The notes beneath the pieces were generated by a model. It did not search any database. It had not been told where the DNA came from and saw only the letters and a program-made list of their open reading frames with translations. Positions 6,446-14,042 of a stretch of 14,042 nucleotides of DNA are shown piece by piece. The first letter of the stretch is position 1. Each line of letters starts with the position of its first letter. The position numbers were made by a program, and so were the translations under genes. The DNA is from Oligoflexia bacterium (GTDB lineage Bacteria > Bdellovibrionota > UBA1018 > CAIMNF01): NCBI GenBank assembly GCA_903842755.1, contig CAIMNF010000461.1, positions 1 through 14,042 of the forward strand. Reading direction: 5' to 3'.

Positions 6446-9400
6446 CTATTGCATCAAATTCAACTGCAAATTGCCCAACTCACAGGCACTGGTGCCTGAA
6501 GACTGCAAGAACGCTCTCAAATAAACCGTGCCCGTTCCTGCAATTCCAGCAAAAGTAGAAAGGTTGGCCGAAAGGGTGCTTACCGGATTTGCCGTTGAAT
6601 ACGTTCCACCGGCCGTGGTCCAGGAGGTTCCATTATAATAGTACCAAGTTGCTGAGGAATAGCTTGCCCCCACCCCTAAGTTATAAAGCACGCCACTGCC
6701 GCAGCCATTGGATCCTAGCGTTTGTACGGCACTGGTTAATGAACTAAAAACAACGCCTGTTTGACTAGTGATGTAAGGCGCAGAAGTGTCGTAGTGATTT
6801 GGCCCGATGGTTACGGATTTAAGTTCGGGTTGCAGGGAAGCGGTTGCGGAATCGGATTCTAAAATTGCGCGGTATTGGAAATAGCGGTTTGAGCCCACGG
6901 GACTAGTGTAAGTATTTAATGTTAAACTTGGAAGAGCAGCGTTCACAGTGCCCGTAGGTGTAGACACTGGGCTTCCGGTTGTTCCTTGGTTGCTCATGTT
7001 ATCAAGTTCGCTAAAAAATGTTGCAGATGTTCCGTCTGGGCCTTGCCAGTTTGGCGAACTGGTACAAGCCGATGAAGTTGCGCAAGTTTGAACTTGGAAT
7101 TTAATTCGGGAGGCGCCTCTTTGGTAGAGTTGCTTTACTTCGGTGGCGTTGAGGGCCTTGTTCCAGATTGCGACTTCGTCGATGGAGCCTTGGTAACCAT
7201 ATGGCCCTGTACTTCCACTCCATGTAGCGTCAGTCCCTAATTGAGCTGAACCATAGCCTAAGTATGCAATACCAGAGCCTCCGTCAATTGGACCTGAAAC
7301 TGTAAATGGTGAACCACTAGCTGTACTTCCATTGTAATAACATCTCAGCACTGAGCCATCGTAGGTAACGGTGATGTGCTGCCATGTGTTTAATTGTATC
7401 GACCCTGAAGGTGCAAATGTAGCATTTTGTTTCACGCCTGATTTATAAACTGTGACATAAATGTTACCCCATCCCAAGTAGACTTGTATGCCTGTATTGC
7501 TTACGCCCCCTACTGTTTTATTATAAATAGGGCCATATAAATAAGTTGGATAAATCCATGAACTAAATGTGAAAGCATTTGTTGTATTCAAAGAAGTATT
7601 TGCAGGAATAGTTATGTATTGATTCGCGCCACCGCCTCCTGTTGTTAACTGCTGGGTGAATGAAGCCGCTTTATTAAGTTTGCCAGTTGCTCCTAGTGTA
7701 ACACTCGTTGGGGTTCCGTTATTTCCCTGTCCAGAAGTATCTGCGACAGTATTAGAGCCTGTCGCTTCATCTAAATGCCAAAGCCCTACGATTCCTGTCA
7801 TTAAGTTATTATCGCCCGTCGCTGGGGTATCCCCCTCCAAGGAAGAGTAGCTAGCTTGGCTCTCATTTTGAATAGAGCCGCTTTTGTAATCAGGAAGGGC
7901 TTTAAAAAACGGAAGTGTTGGAGTCCAAGCGAGCGAAGTCCAGGATTGGCCGGTGACGTATGCGTCCATCACCCGTGAATTAAACGAGCCTCCGTAATTT
8001 GCGGATTGGGTATTATAAATAGTTAAAATTTCATTCGTTGTTAAAGCGGTACTCCAAATACCTAAATCGTCGATGCTTCCATAAAATGGTCTGCCATAAG
8101 GCGTGTTGCCAATGATAGCATTAGTTGCTGATGTGATTACAGTACTCGTCCCTGTCACAGTTGTGCCAGGGACTCCATTTATATAGGCAGTCATCGAGGT
8201 TCCGTTTCGAACCGCACAGACGTAGTACCACACGCCCGTTAATATAGTGCTTGGACCAGAGGCAGTGGCAACCGTAGAGCCGTCATTGCTACGATTAGCA
8301 TACGCAAGCCATCCCCCCGCTTCGATAGTGAAAAATAATTGGCTTGGTGTTCCCACCCGATCAGAATAAATTCCTTCAGAGCCAGAAGTGGTAGTGGTAT
8401 TGACCCATGCACATACCGAATATACGGTACCTAATGTCGATAAAGTGGGATTTACACCAACCGCATTGGAACCATTAAATGTACCGGCGTATGTACCAAT
8501 CCGCCCAGTGCTAAACGTAGGACTTCCGGATGGCGTGCCATTATTCGTTCCCTTCGAATCATTCCAATTTCCGTTCATTTTCCAATATGCTACTAAACTT
8601 GACCACTCGGGAGTCCAGCTCGAATTGAGCTCATTACAATTCGTCGTAGCTCCATTGCATGTTCCATCACTCGCCAGCTGCAACGCCGACCCCGAACTAA
8701 TCCCATCACCTACCGTCGTGTAAGCTACTCCCGTCAGTGTACCTCCGCCAAATCCAATACTCGCACTGCTACTATTGTCGGTTTGCGATGCAGGTGCAAG
8801 TTCGCACGAATTCGAACTTCCACTAAAGTCAAGCGTGCTACTACTGAGCGCGTAGCTGGAAGAGTTTGCAGAAGTAGTCGCCCAATTTTGGGTAAAAGCA
8901 ACTGCGCTGCTGGTTGCGGTAAAAGTAGAAGTGAGGGCTGTGCCAACCACGGAGGCAGTTACGGTCACCGTGCTTGGAGTACCGGGCAACGTTAAAGTCG
9001 ATTGTGCTATACCACTAGAATTGGTGGTCGTACTCGTGGTTGAAAGCGACCCACCGCCGCTGGTGATGGCGTAATTAACCGTTGCGCCGCTGATGGGCCT
9101 GCCATTCGAATCTGTAAGCGTGATTTGGAAGGGTGATGCAAGCGTTGCACTATCGTTTCCGGTTTGGCCACTGCCACTGCTAGCAATGGATGGAGCGTAT
9201 AAGGTTTGTCCGCCAGAGCCTGAAACATTAATGTTTCCATTTCCGTCGCTGGTTGCAAAAGTAATATTTCCGGCGGTTAGCGTACTCGTGTTCATTGTGA
9301 GTGACCATGTTCCGCTTGAACACGTGGTTGATCCTGTGACGGTGTTAGTTCCGTCGGTTGCGAGGATGTTTACAGTGGAGCCGTTGGTGGTGCAAGTGCC

Positions 9401-12400
9401 GGAGACTGTCGGCGCCGGCAGATTTGTGTTTGATAAAGAATTATTGTAAGTGGGATTTTGTGCATTATAGATGGTAGAAATTTCTGATGCCGTAAGTGCT
9501 TTTCCATTCCATAACGCTACCTCATCGATGTAATTTCCATAGCCAGTAGAAATAGCGAGATCATTTGTGCTGCAAATTCCTGCTCCTGCTGTATAGGTTC
9601 CCGTATTATCAAGAACACCATCTTTATACATGGTAGCTGTGCCATTATTGAGAACAAGTCCAACCTGGTGCCAGTTTCCATCAAAAAAATTATCGCTTGC
9701 ATTCCATAGAACACCCTGGCTTGCTAAAGCACTCGTATCAATTCTAGCATAGATACTTCCACTTCCTGGTCCATCTACACGAATATCCCACCCTGGAGAA
9801 CTCGTAGAATATCCATCTTTTTGTAAAAAACGATAATGTGCTTGAGTTGGAGTAGGGCCTTTCATCCAAAATACAGTACTCATTACACTGCACGGGTTAA
9901 TCGACGAAGCATTGGGCACATCAATATAATTTGAAGCAGATATGTAAATGCCTTGATTAAGTTTTCCTGCCGCTAAAGACATGGTTCCGACAGTAGTGGC
10001 AGTATTTCCATTTCCAGAACTATCGGCAAAAGTAGTGCCAGAACTTACGGTACCCACAGTGCCATTCAAATGCCAAACACCGCCAATGCTCGCCCATTCC
10101 GGTGTCCAGGTAGAATTAAATTCCGGATTAAAGGCAATACTTGTAACCGCATTCCCCGTCGAATCATTCACTCCCCGCTTCATCGCTTCTTCAAAGGTTT
10201 CAAGCGCAGAAGATAAATTCGCCGCTTGAATAGAGGTTAAGCCTAAACCGATAGAATATGCGCCTAAGCGAACATTTGTGCCTAAGCCTGCCGCAGTTGA
10301 GTTTGAGGAAGTCACCCATCTTGTTCCACAGATGGTATTAGTAAGGCTATTCATTCCAGTATGAGTATTTGGCGACGTAGACACAGAAGTTCCATTTTTA
10401 AAAAGGGTCATGCTATTGCCTACTCGATTACCTATCCAAGTGCCAGAATCTGCCTGACTATAACTTAGCGCTGTAGCTACATTTACTCCCTCAGTTGAGG
10501 AATAATAGGCCATTGAGTTTGCGGCAGGCCAAGCTTCCAAATAAAAATCATCTGTTCCGGGTGTGGTTATTCCCGTTCCCATAATTGGATCGTTCGTGCT
10601 GCCGTTCACATTTTTATAGTTCTGAACATACGCTAGCAAATGGTTACTGGTTGATGAAAAACTCCCCGAATTTAATGTAAGGCCCGTATCCAAATAAGTA
10701 GCCCGCGCGCTCCAATTACATTGAAGCCCCCCTGTTGCCCCCGTTTCGGTGTAGTCACTGGATAGAAAATTTTTATTCGTGTCCGTCGCATTTCCATAAA
10801 CCGTTCCACCATCGACTGGCCCGGTAAAGAGAGGTGTAAGTGCTGCGTTCAGGCCAGTTCCTGCAAATAAATTCATCCGGTAAATGGACGATCGCAGGCC
10901 ATTATTGGCTAAACTTACACAAAGGTTAGAAACTGCAAACAGCGTCGATGCGCTCACGGTTCCCCCATTAGCGATGACGTTCGTTTGCCATGTTAACGCC
11001 TCCGGATGGTAACCCACGTTGAACGCGTTACTGGTTGCCGTGTAAGATCCACTCGTCGCAACAAGCGTATAGCCGGTACCAATATTATTTAGCGAAAGTG
11101 TATTAAACGTAGCCACTCCACTTGCTGGGGTAACACTTAAGGTACCCGATAGGGTCGATGCACCTGGGTTTGTACCCAAAGCAATACTAAAGCTGGATGC
11201 GTAAGTAGGAACAACGTTCCCGGCCGAATCTTCGGCCGCGACGGTAATGGACGGGGACATCGTTAACCCGGCCACTGGGCTTACCGGATTTTGCACAAAC
11301 GCAATTTGCGAAACCGCTCCATAGGTAGAGGTAGAAGTAAAAGTAGCTGTTACCGAAGTCCCAGCCACACTTGCCGTTGCCGTTTGCGCCCCTGGGCTTG
11401 TCCCAAACGTAAATGTACTTTGTGCCACTCCGCTTGCGTTAGTGGTAGTCGTACTTGCCGATAGCGTTCCGCTCGAAGAGGTCCAATTTACCGTGGCACC
11501 ACTAATCGGTCTGCCGTTACTGTCGGTGACCGTGACTTGATACGGAGTGGGGAGTGTATAGCCGTTGTAGCCAGTTTGGCCATCGCCGCTTTTGGTAATG
11601 TTAGCCGCATACAATGTTTGGACGCTTGAAGACGCAGCATTGATATTGCCGTTGCCATCAGTGGTTGCGAAAGTAATGTTTCCGGCGGTTAACGTACTCG
11701 TGTTCATGGCAAGGTACCACGTACCACTTGCGCAAGTGGTTGAGCCAGTTAACGTGTTAGTGCCGTCTGACGCAATTACATTTACGGTGGAGCCATTTGT
11801 GGTGCAAGTGCCGGTGAGGGTTTGCAATGGAGCCGTTGAACTCGAAATTGTACTTGGGGGCCCATAATAAAGGGTTTGAACTTGCGCGGACGTAAGCGCA
11901 GTGTTCCAAAGGGCGACTTCATCAATCCCACCAGACCAAAGCTCCGAACTCCCCTGATAGGTACCTAAATAAACTGATGTATTATGATTTGCATTTACGG
12001 TACAACCCGATAAAGATAATTTGTTTCCACTTACTATTCCGCAGTAAGTTGTAACTATAGGTGCGAGAGCACCATCCATATATAAGGCTGCGGTTAATGC
12101 GGTTTGATCCACGACAAACACGAGATGATGCCAATTTCCATCATTGTAGCTTGCGGAAGTTTTAGCTCCGGGAACCAAAGTCATACTTGATCCGCCACCA
12201 AGTGCAAATGCAATTTGTCCGGTACCGTTATACAATTGAATTTGAAATCCACTTTGATTTGTGCCTGAAATACCATCAGATATGATTCTTCTATATCCCG
12301 TCGCAGTCGTTGCAAACCAGGCTTGAACCGTGAAACTAGAAGTTCCAAAATCCAAACTGGATGGAGTTCCAAAGTTTATATAACTAGAAGTTCCATTGAA

Positions 12401-14042
12401 AGCGGCGTCTGTTCCAAACTTTCCAGCTCCACCAAATGTTATATTGTTAGGAGTTCCATTAATTGTATGGCCAGAACTATCAATTACGGTACTCGATCCT
12501 GTAGTTCCAGCAGTCTCATCTAAATGCCAAAGGGCTACCATATTACTCCATGCAGGTGCCCAACTCGAACTCAATGGCAAAGTGCGAGCAAAGCCAGTCA
12601 CCGCATTCCCCGTCGAATCATTCACGCCGCGCTTCATTGCCTCTTCAAACGTTTCAAGCGCAGAAGACAAATTCGCCGCTTGTGTTGCCGTTAATCCAAG
12701 CCCGATTGAATATGCTCCAAGCCGGGCATTGGTTCCTACCGAGGGTGCTGTCGAACTGTTCGTTGCCCCTACCCGGGTTCCACAAATCGTCGTACTTAAT
12801 CCATTGAGCGCCGTCGCATTAGAAATGGTCGAGGAACTAACCGAGCTTCCATTTTTATAAAGTGCAACCCCGGTCCCCGTTCGTGTTCCTAACCATGCTC
12901 CTGTGTCCGCCTGTGAATAGTTTAATGCGCTAGTTTGTTCTACGGTCCAACCCGGTGCCGCGTAGACAAAGTTTCCGGTTGTGTTGTTTGTCGTGAGCTC
13001 AAAGTTGTCGGTGCCATCCACCGTGCTACCCGACCCAATGAAAGAATTATAAGTGGCCGATGTTTCTTTAATGTTTTGCACATAGGCCATCAGGTGGTTA
13101 TTGGTTGCCGATAAACTTCCGGTTCCCGAAGCAAGGCCTGTATCTAAATAAGTTGCGCGCGTACTCCAATTACATTGTAAACCGCCGGTGGCACCCGTTT
13201 CGGTATAATCGCTTGATAAAAAACTATTATTGGTGTCCGTTGCATTTCCATAAACAGCGCCGCCATCGACCGGACCCGTAAATAATGGCGTTAAAGCGGC
13301 ACCTAAGCCAGTTCCTGCAAATAAATTCATGCGGTAAATATACGGTCGCAAACCATTGTTCGCTAAGCTTGCGCAAAGATTTGAAACCGCGGCAAGGGTT
13401 GAGTTACTTACCGTTCCCCCATTTGCAATAACGTTGCTTTGCCAAGTCAGCGCCTCTGGATGGTAGGTTATATTAAACGCGTTACTCGTTGCTACATAAA
13501 CACCACTTGTTGCACCTAATGTATAACCAGTTCCAATTTGATTGAGCGATAAATTACTAAACGTAGCAACACCATTCGAGGGCGTCGCCGTAAGCGTTCC
13601 GGAAAGGGTCGAAGAGCCTGGGTTAGTACCCACTGCAATCGAAACCGCCGTGTTATACGTGGGCACGACGTTACCCGCAGAATCCTCCGCCGCGACCGTT
13701 ACCGCGGGTGAAATACTAATTCCTGCCGCTGTATTTGACGGATTTTGCACAAACGCAATTTGCGAAACCGCTCCATAGGTAGAGGTAGAAGTAAACGTAG
13801 CCGTTACCGAAGTCCCGGCCACACTTGCCGTTGCCGTTTGCGCGCCTGGGCTTGTCCCAAATGTAAATGTACTTTGTGCCACTCCGCTTGCGTTAGTGGT
13901 AGTCGTACTTGCCGATAGCGTTCCGCTCGAAGAGGTCCAATTCACCGTGGCACCACTAATCGGTCTGCCGTTACTGTCGGTGACCGTGACTTGATACGGA
14001 GTGGGGAGTGTATAGCCGTTGTAGCCAGTTTGGCCATCGCCG
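6446..14042 (-). CDS. Giant LamG/Ig-like modular secreted or surface protein (5' end outside window)
   Basis: The frame is open from the stop TAG at 6446 to the window edge (2,531 complete codons; residues numbered here from codon 14041-14039). The start, signal peptide and promoter lie beyond the edge; the GTG at 13945 is an internal Val of a repeated domain. Modules in order: Big_1 Ig-like (1-94), second Ig-like (95-193), phage-type ConA (194-480), LamG (about 498-726), Ig-like with TCTTNGSTVN (727-818); then the same five again (819-1622); then Big_1 (1623-1718), a unique stretch (1719-1800), LamG (about 1801-2020), LamG (about 2081-2310) and a tail (2312-2531) starting RIKFQVQTC. The LamG calls rest on WHLDE, GNWHH-V, IDEVALWN-ALT and LYxG motifs. 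Composition is Ser/Thr/Asn/Gly-rich with few Lys/Arg. No LPxTG, transmembrane segment or beta-barrel is seen at the C-terminus. An adhesin or glycan-binding fibre is inferred; catalysis is not indicated. Confidence 0.9.
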   Translation of the reverse strand, partial: GDGQTGYNGYTLPTPYQVTVTDSNGRPISGATVNWTSSSGTLSASTTTTNASGVAQSTFTFGTSPGAQTATASVAGTSVTATFTSTSTYGAVSQIAFVQNPSNTAAGISISPAVTVAAEDSAGNVVPTYNTAVSIAVGTNPGSSTLSGTLTATPSNGVATFSNLSLNQIGTGYTLGATSGVYVATSNAFNITYHPEALTWQSNVIANGGTVSNSTLAAVSNLCASLANNGLRPYIYRMNLFAGTGLGAALTPLFTGPVDGGAVYGNATDTNNSFLSSDYTETGATGGLQCNWSTRATYLDTGLASGTGSLSATNNHLMAYVQNIKETSATYNSFIGSGSTVDGTDNFELTTNNTTGNFVYAAPGWTVEQTSALNYSQADTGAWLGTRTGTGVALYKNGSSVSSSTISNATALNGLSTTICGTRVGATNSSTAPSVGTNARLGAYSIGLGLTATQAANLSSALETFEEAMKRGVNDSTGNAVTGFARTLPLSSSWAPAWSNMVALWHLDETAGTTGSSTVIDSSGHTINGTPNNITFGGAGKFGTDAAFNGTSSYINFGTPSSLDFGTSSFTVQAWFATTATGYRRIISDGISGTNQSGFQIQLYNGTGQIAFALGGGSSMTLVPGAKTSASYNDGNWHHLVFVVDQTALTAALYMDGALAPIVTTYCGIVSGNKLSLSGCTVNANHNTSVYLGTYQGSSELWSGGIDEVALWNTALTSAQVQTLYYGPPSTISSSTAPLQTLTGTCTTNGSTVNVIASDGTNTLTGSTTCASGTWYLAMNTSTLTAGNITFATTDGNGNINAASSSVQTLYAANITKSGDGQTGYNGYTLPTPYQVTVTDSNGRPISGATVNWTSSSGTLSASTTTTNASGVAQSTFTFGTSPGAQTATASVAGTSVTATFTSTSTYGAVSQIAFVQNPVSPVAGLTMSPSITVAAEDSAGNVVPTYASSFSIALGTNPGASTLSGTLSVTPASGVATFNTLSLNNIGTGYTLVATSGSYTATSNAFNVGYHPEALTWQTNVIANGGTVSASTLFAVSNLCVSLANNGLRSSIYRMNLFAGTGLNAALTPLFTGPVDGGTVYGNATDTNKNFLSSDYTETGATGGLQCNWSARATYLDTGLTLNSGSFSSTSNHLLAYVQNYKNVNGSTNDPIMGTGITTPGTDDFYLEAWPAANSMAYYSSTEGVNVATALSYSQADSGTWIGNRVGNSMTLFKNGTSVSTSPNTHTGMNSLTNTICGTRWVTSSNSTAAGLGTNVRLGAYSIGLGLTSIQAANLSSALETFEEAMKRGVNDSTGNAVTSIAFNPEFNSTWTPEWASIGGVWHLNGTVGTVSSGTTFADSSGNGNTATTVGTMSLAAGKLNQGIYISASNYIDVPNASSINPCSVMSTVFWMKGPTPTQAHYRFLQKDGYSTSSPGWDIRVDGPGSGSIYARIDTSALASQGVLWNASDNFFDGNWHQVGLVLNNGTATMYKDGVLDNTGTYTAGAGICSTNDLAISTGYGNYIDEVALWNGKALTASEISTIYNAQNPTYNNSLSNTNLPAPTVSGTCTTNGSTVNILATDGTNTVTGSTTCSSGTWSLTMNTSTLTAGNITFATSDGNGNINVSGSGGQTLYAPSIASSGSGQTGNDSATLASPFQITLTDSNGRPISGATVNYAITSGGGSLSTTSTTTNSSGIAQSTLTLPGTPSTVTVTASVVGTALTSTFTATSSAVAFTQNWATTSANSSSYALSSSTLDFSGSSNSCELAPASQTDNSSSASIGFGGGTLTGVAYTTVGDGISSGSALQLASDGTCNGATTNCNELNSSWTPEWSSLVAYWKMNGNWNDSKGTNNGTPSGSPTFSTGRIGTYAGTFNGSNAVGVNPTLSTLGTVYSVCAWVNTTTTSGSEGIYSDRVGTPSQLFFTIEAGGWLAYANRSNDGSTVATASGPSTILTGVWYYVCAVRNGTSMTAYINGVPGTTVTGTSTVITSATNAIIGNTPYGRPFYGSIDDLGIWSTALTTNEILTIYNTQSANYGGSFNSRVMDAYVTGQSWTSLAWTPTLPFFKALPDYKSGSIQNESQASYSSLEGDTPATGDNNLMTGIVGLWHLDEATGSNTVADTSGQGNNGTPTSVTLGATGKLNKAASFTQQLTTGGGGANQYITIPANTSLNTTNAFTFSSWIYPTYLYGPIYNKTVGGVSNTGIQVYLGWGNIYVTVYKSGVKQNATFAPSGSIQLNTWQHITVTYDGSVLRCYYNGSTASGSPFTVSGPIDGGSGIAYLGYGSAQLGTDATWSGSTGPYGYQGSIDEVAIWNKALNATEVKQLYQRGASRIKFQVQTCATSSACTSSPNWQGPDGTSATFFSELDNMSNQGTTGSPVSTPTGTVNAALPSLTLNTYTSPVGSNRYFQYRAILESDSATASLQPELKSVTIGPNHYDTSAPYITSQTGVVFSSLTSAVQTLGSNGCGSGVLYNLGVGASYSSATWYYYNGTSWTTAGGTYSTANPVSTLSANLSTFAGIAGTGTVYLRAFLQSSGTSACELGNLQLNLMQ
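9176..11587 (-). repeat. Super-repeat unit 2 of the giant gene (2,412 bp, 804 codons)
   Basis: It has the same module order as unit 1. From the TCTTNGSTVN Ig-like module onward the spacing to unit 1 or to the next Big_1 copy becomes 2,412 bases, so the 42-base (14-codon) difference falls in the LamG part (about 9440-10110). A third Big_1 copy (about 8890-9175) follows but is more diverged. Confidence 0.88.
10141..11008 (-). other. Phage-tail-type ConA-like module, copy 2 (coding domain)
   Basis: It has the same length as copy 1 (offset 2,454 at both ends), starting HPEALTWQTNVIANGGTVS and ending ETFEEAMKRGVNDSTGNAV. The first and last thirds are close to copy 1. The centre (about 10330-10620, residues around the NDPIMGTG and YSSTEGVNVA stretch) differs strongly, as expected for a variable, possibly ligand-facing region. 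Confidence 0.6.
11287..11588 (-). repeat. Big_1 module copy 2, partner of 13741-14042
   Basis: This is the second copy of the near-identical Big_1 block. It encodes the same residues from GDGQTGYNGY through STSTYGAVSQIAFVQNP. Confidence 0.93.
11588..14041 (-). repeat. Super-repeat unit 1 of the giant gene (2,454 bp, 818 codons)
   Basis: The unit has the order Big_1, Ig-like, phage-type ConA, LamG, Ig-like. Equivalent sites in the first three modules (QIAFVQNP at the Big_1 end, HPEALTWQ at 13462/11008, GNAV near 12601/10147) all lie exactly 2,454 bases from their copies in unit 2, so these modules have identical length in both units. Confidence 0.9.
12595..13462 (-). other. Phage-tail-type ConA-like module, copy 1 (coding domain)
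   Basis: About 289 codons run from HPEALTWQSNVIANGGTVS through YRMNLFAGTGLGAALTPLF, DYTETGATGGLQCN and LGAYSIGLGLTATQAANL to EEAMKRGV. The pattern VIANGGTVS...YRxNLFxGTGLxAxLxPL...YSIGxGLTxxQ matches a glucanase-like fold module I recall from phage structural proteins and from large bacterial surface proteins. The copy in unit 2 is 10141-11008. Confidence 0.6.
13741..14042 (-). repeat. Big_1 module copy 1, 98% identical to 11287-11588
   Basis: Aligning 13741-14042 with 11287-11588 gives 302 columns and 6 differences, all synonymous; the last 100 bases (13943-14042) are identical. Identity falls sharply just below 13741 where the next Ig-like module starts. The copy may continue beyond the window edge. 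Confidence 0.93.

Noticed and set aside
12396..12860. Plus-strand 154-codon open frame, and similar plus-strand frames at 8388-8723, 9093-9449, 9981-10229 and 11592-11867
   Set aside because: These are antisense shadows of the giant gene. They recur at equivalent places in repeated modules and show no family motif, and the minus-strand frame has clear domain conservation.
13943..13945. GTG as the start of a 2,499-residue protein
   Set aside because: The same frame stays open to the window edge, and the equivalent codon in the second repeat is an internal Val of the Big_1 domain (GATVNWTSS). The gene is therefore 5'-truncated by the window.
9176..14042. Repeats as a CRISPR array or insertion sequences
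   Set aside because: The repeats are kilobase-long, in frame and coding, with conserved protein modules. There is no short direct-repeat/spacer pattern, transposase or terminal inverted repeat.

Overview
The window reads as bacterial chromosome. A degradative-type (class II) HMG-CoA reductase, a type 2 isopentenyl-diphosphate isomerase, a PP2C phosphatase fused to a cyclic-nucleotide-binding domain and a very large LamG/Ig-like secreted protein occur together. That mix suggests a Bdellovibrionota or deltaproteobacteria-like Gram-negative that makes isoprenoids by the mevalonate route. The taxonomic guess is inference from gene content, not from a marker gene.

Layout. Positions 27-4704 hold a four-gene minus-strand cluster, read from right to left: fni, mvaA (overlapping fni by 8 bases), a PP2C-cNMP phosphatase, and an exported GHSIGG lipase/esterase. 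Across a 96-base divergent gap, ispA (polyprenyl synthase) runs on the plus strand at 4801-5631. Fni and IspA are consecutive steps of prenyl diphosphate synthesis and MvaA makes mevalonate. HMG-CoA synthase, the kinases and the decarboxylase are not in the window.

Positions 5663-6336 hold a compact, AT-rich (about 32-35% GC on sampled lines) two-gene minus-strand unit. It is a TumE-like toxin candidate followed, with a 4-base ATGA overlap, by a winged-helix regulator of the HVO_A0114 type that is the likely antitoxin. It has its own promoter with inverted repeats between -35 and -10, and looks like an acquired toxin-antitoxin module.

The right half (6446 to the window edge) is one minus-strand reading frame of at least 2,531 codons whose 5' end lies outside the window. 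It is a mosaic of Ig-like (Big_1 and others), LamG/concanavalin-A-like and phage-tail-like modules. Two consecutive super-repeats of 2,454 and 2,412 bases have the order Big_1 - Ig-like - phage-type ConA - LamG - Ig-like. A third, rearranged unit carries two LamG domains and a unique C-terminal tail. The LamG modules are clearly more AT-rich than the Ig modules, and one Ig module is 98% identical in DNA between the two super-repeats. This points to cassette exchange and recombination inside a surface or secreted adhesin-like protein. This protein and the toxin-antitoxin unit are the accessory part of the window; the left part looks like core metabolism.
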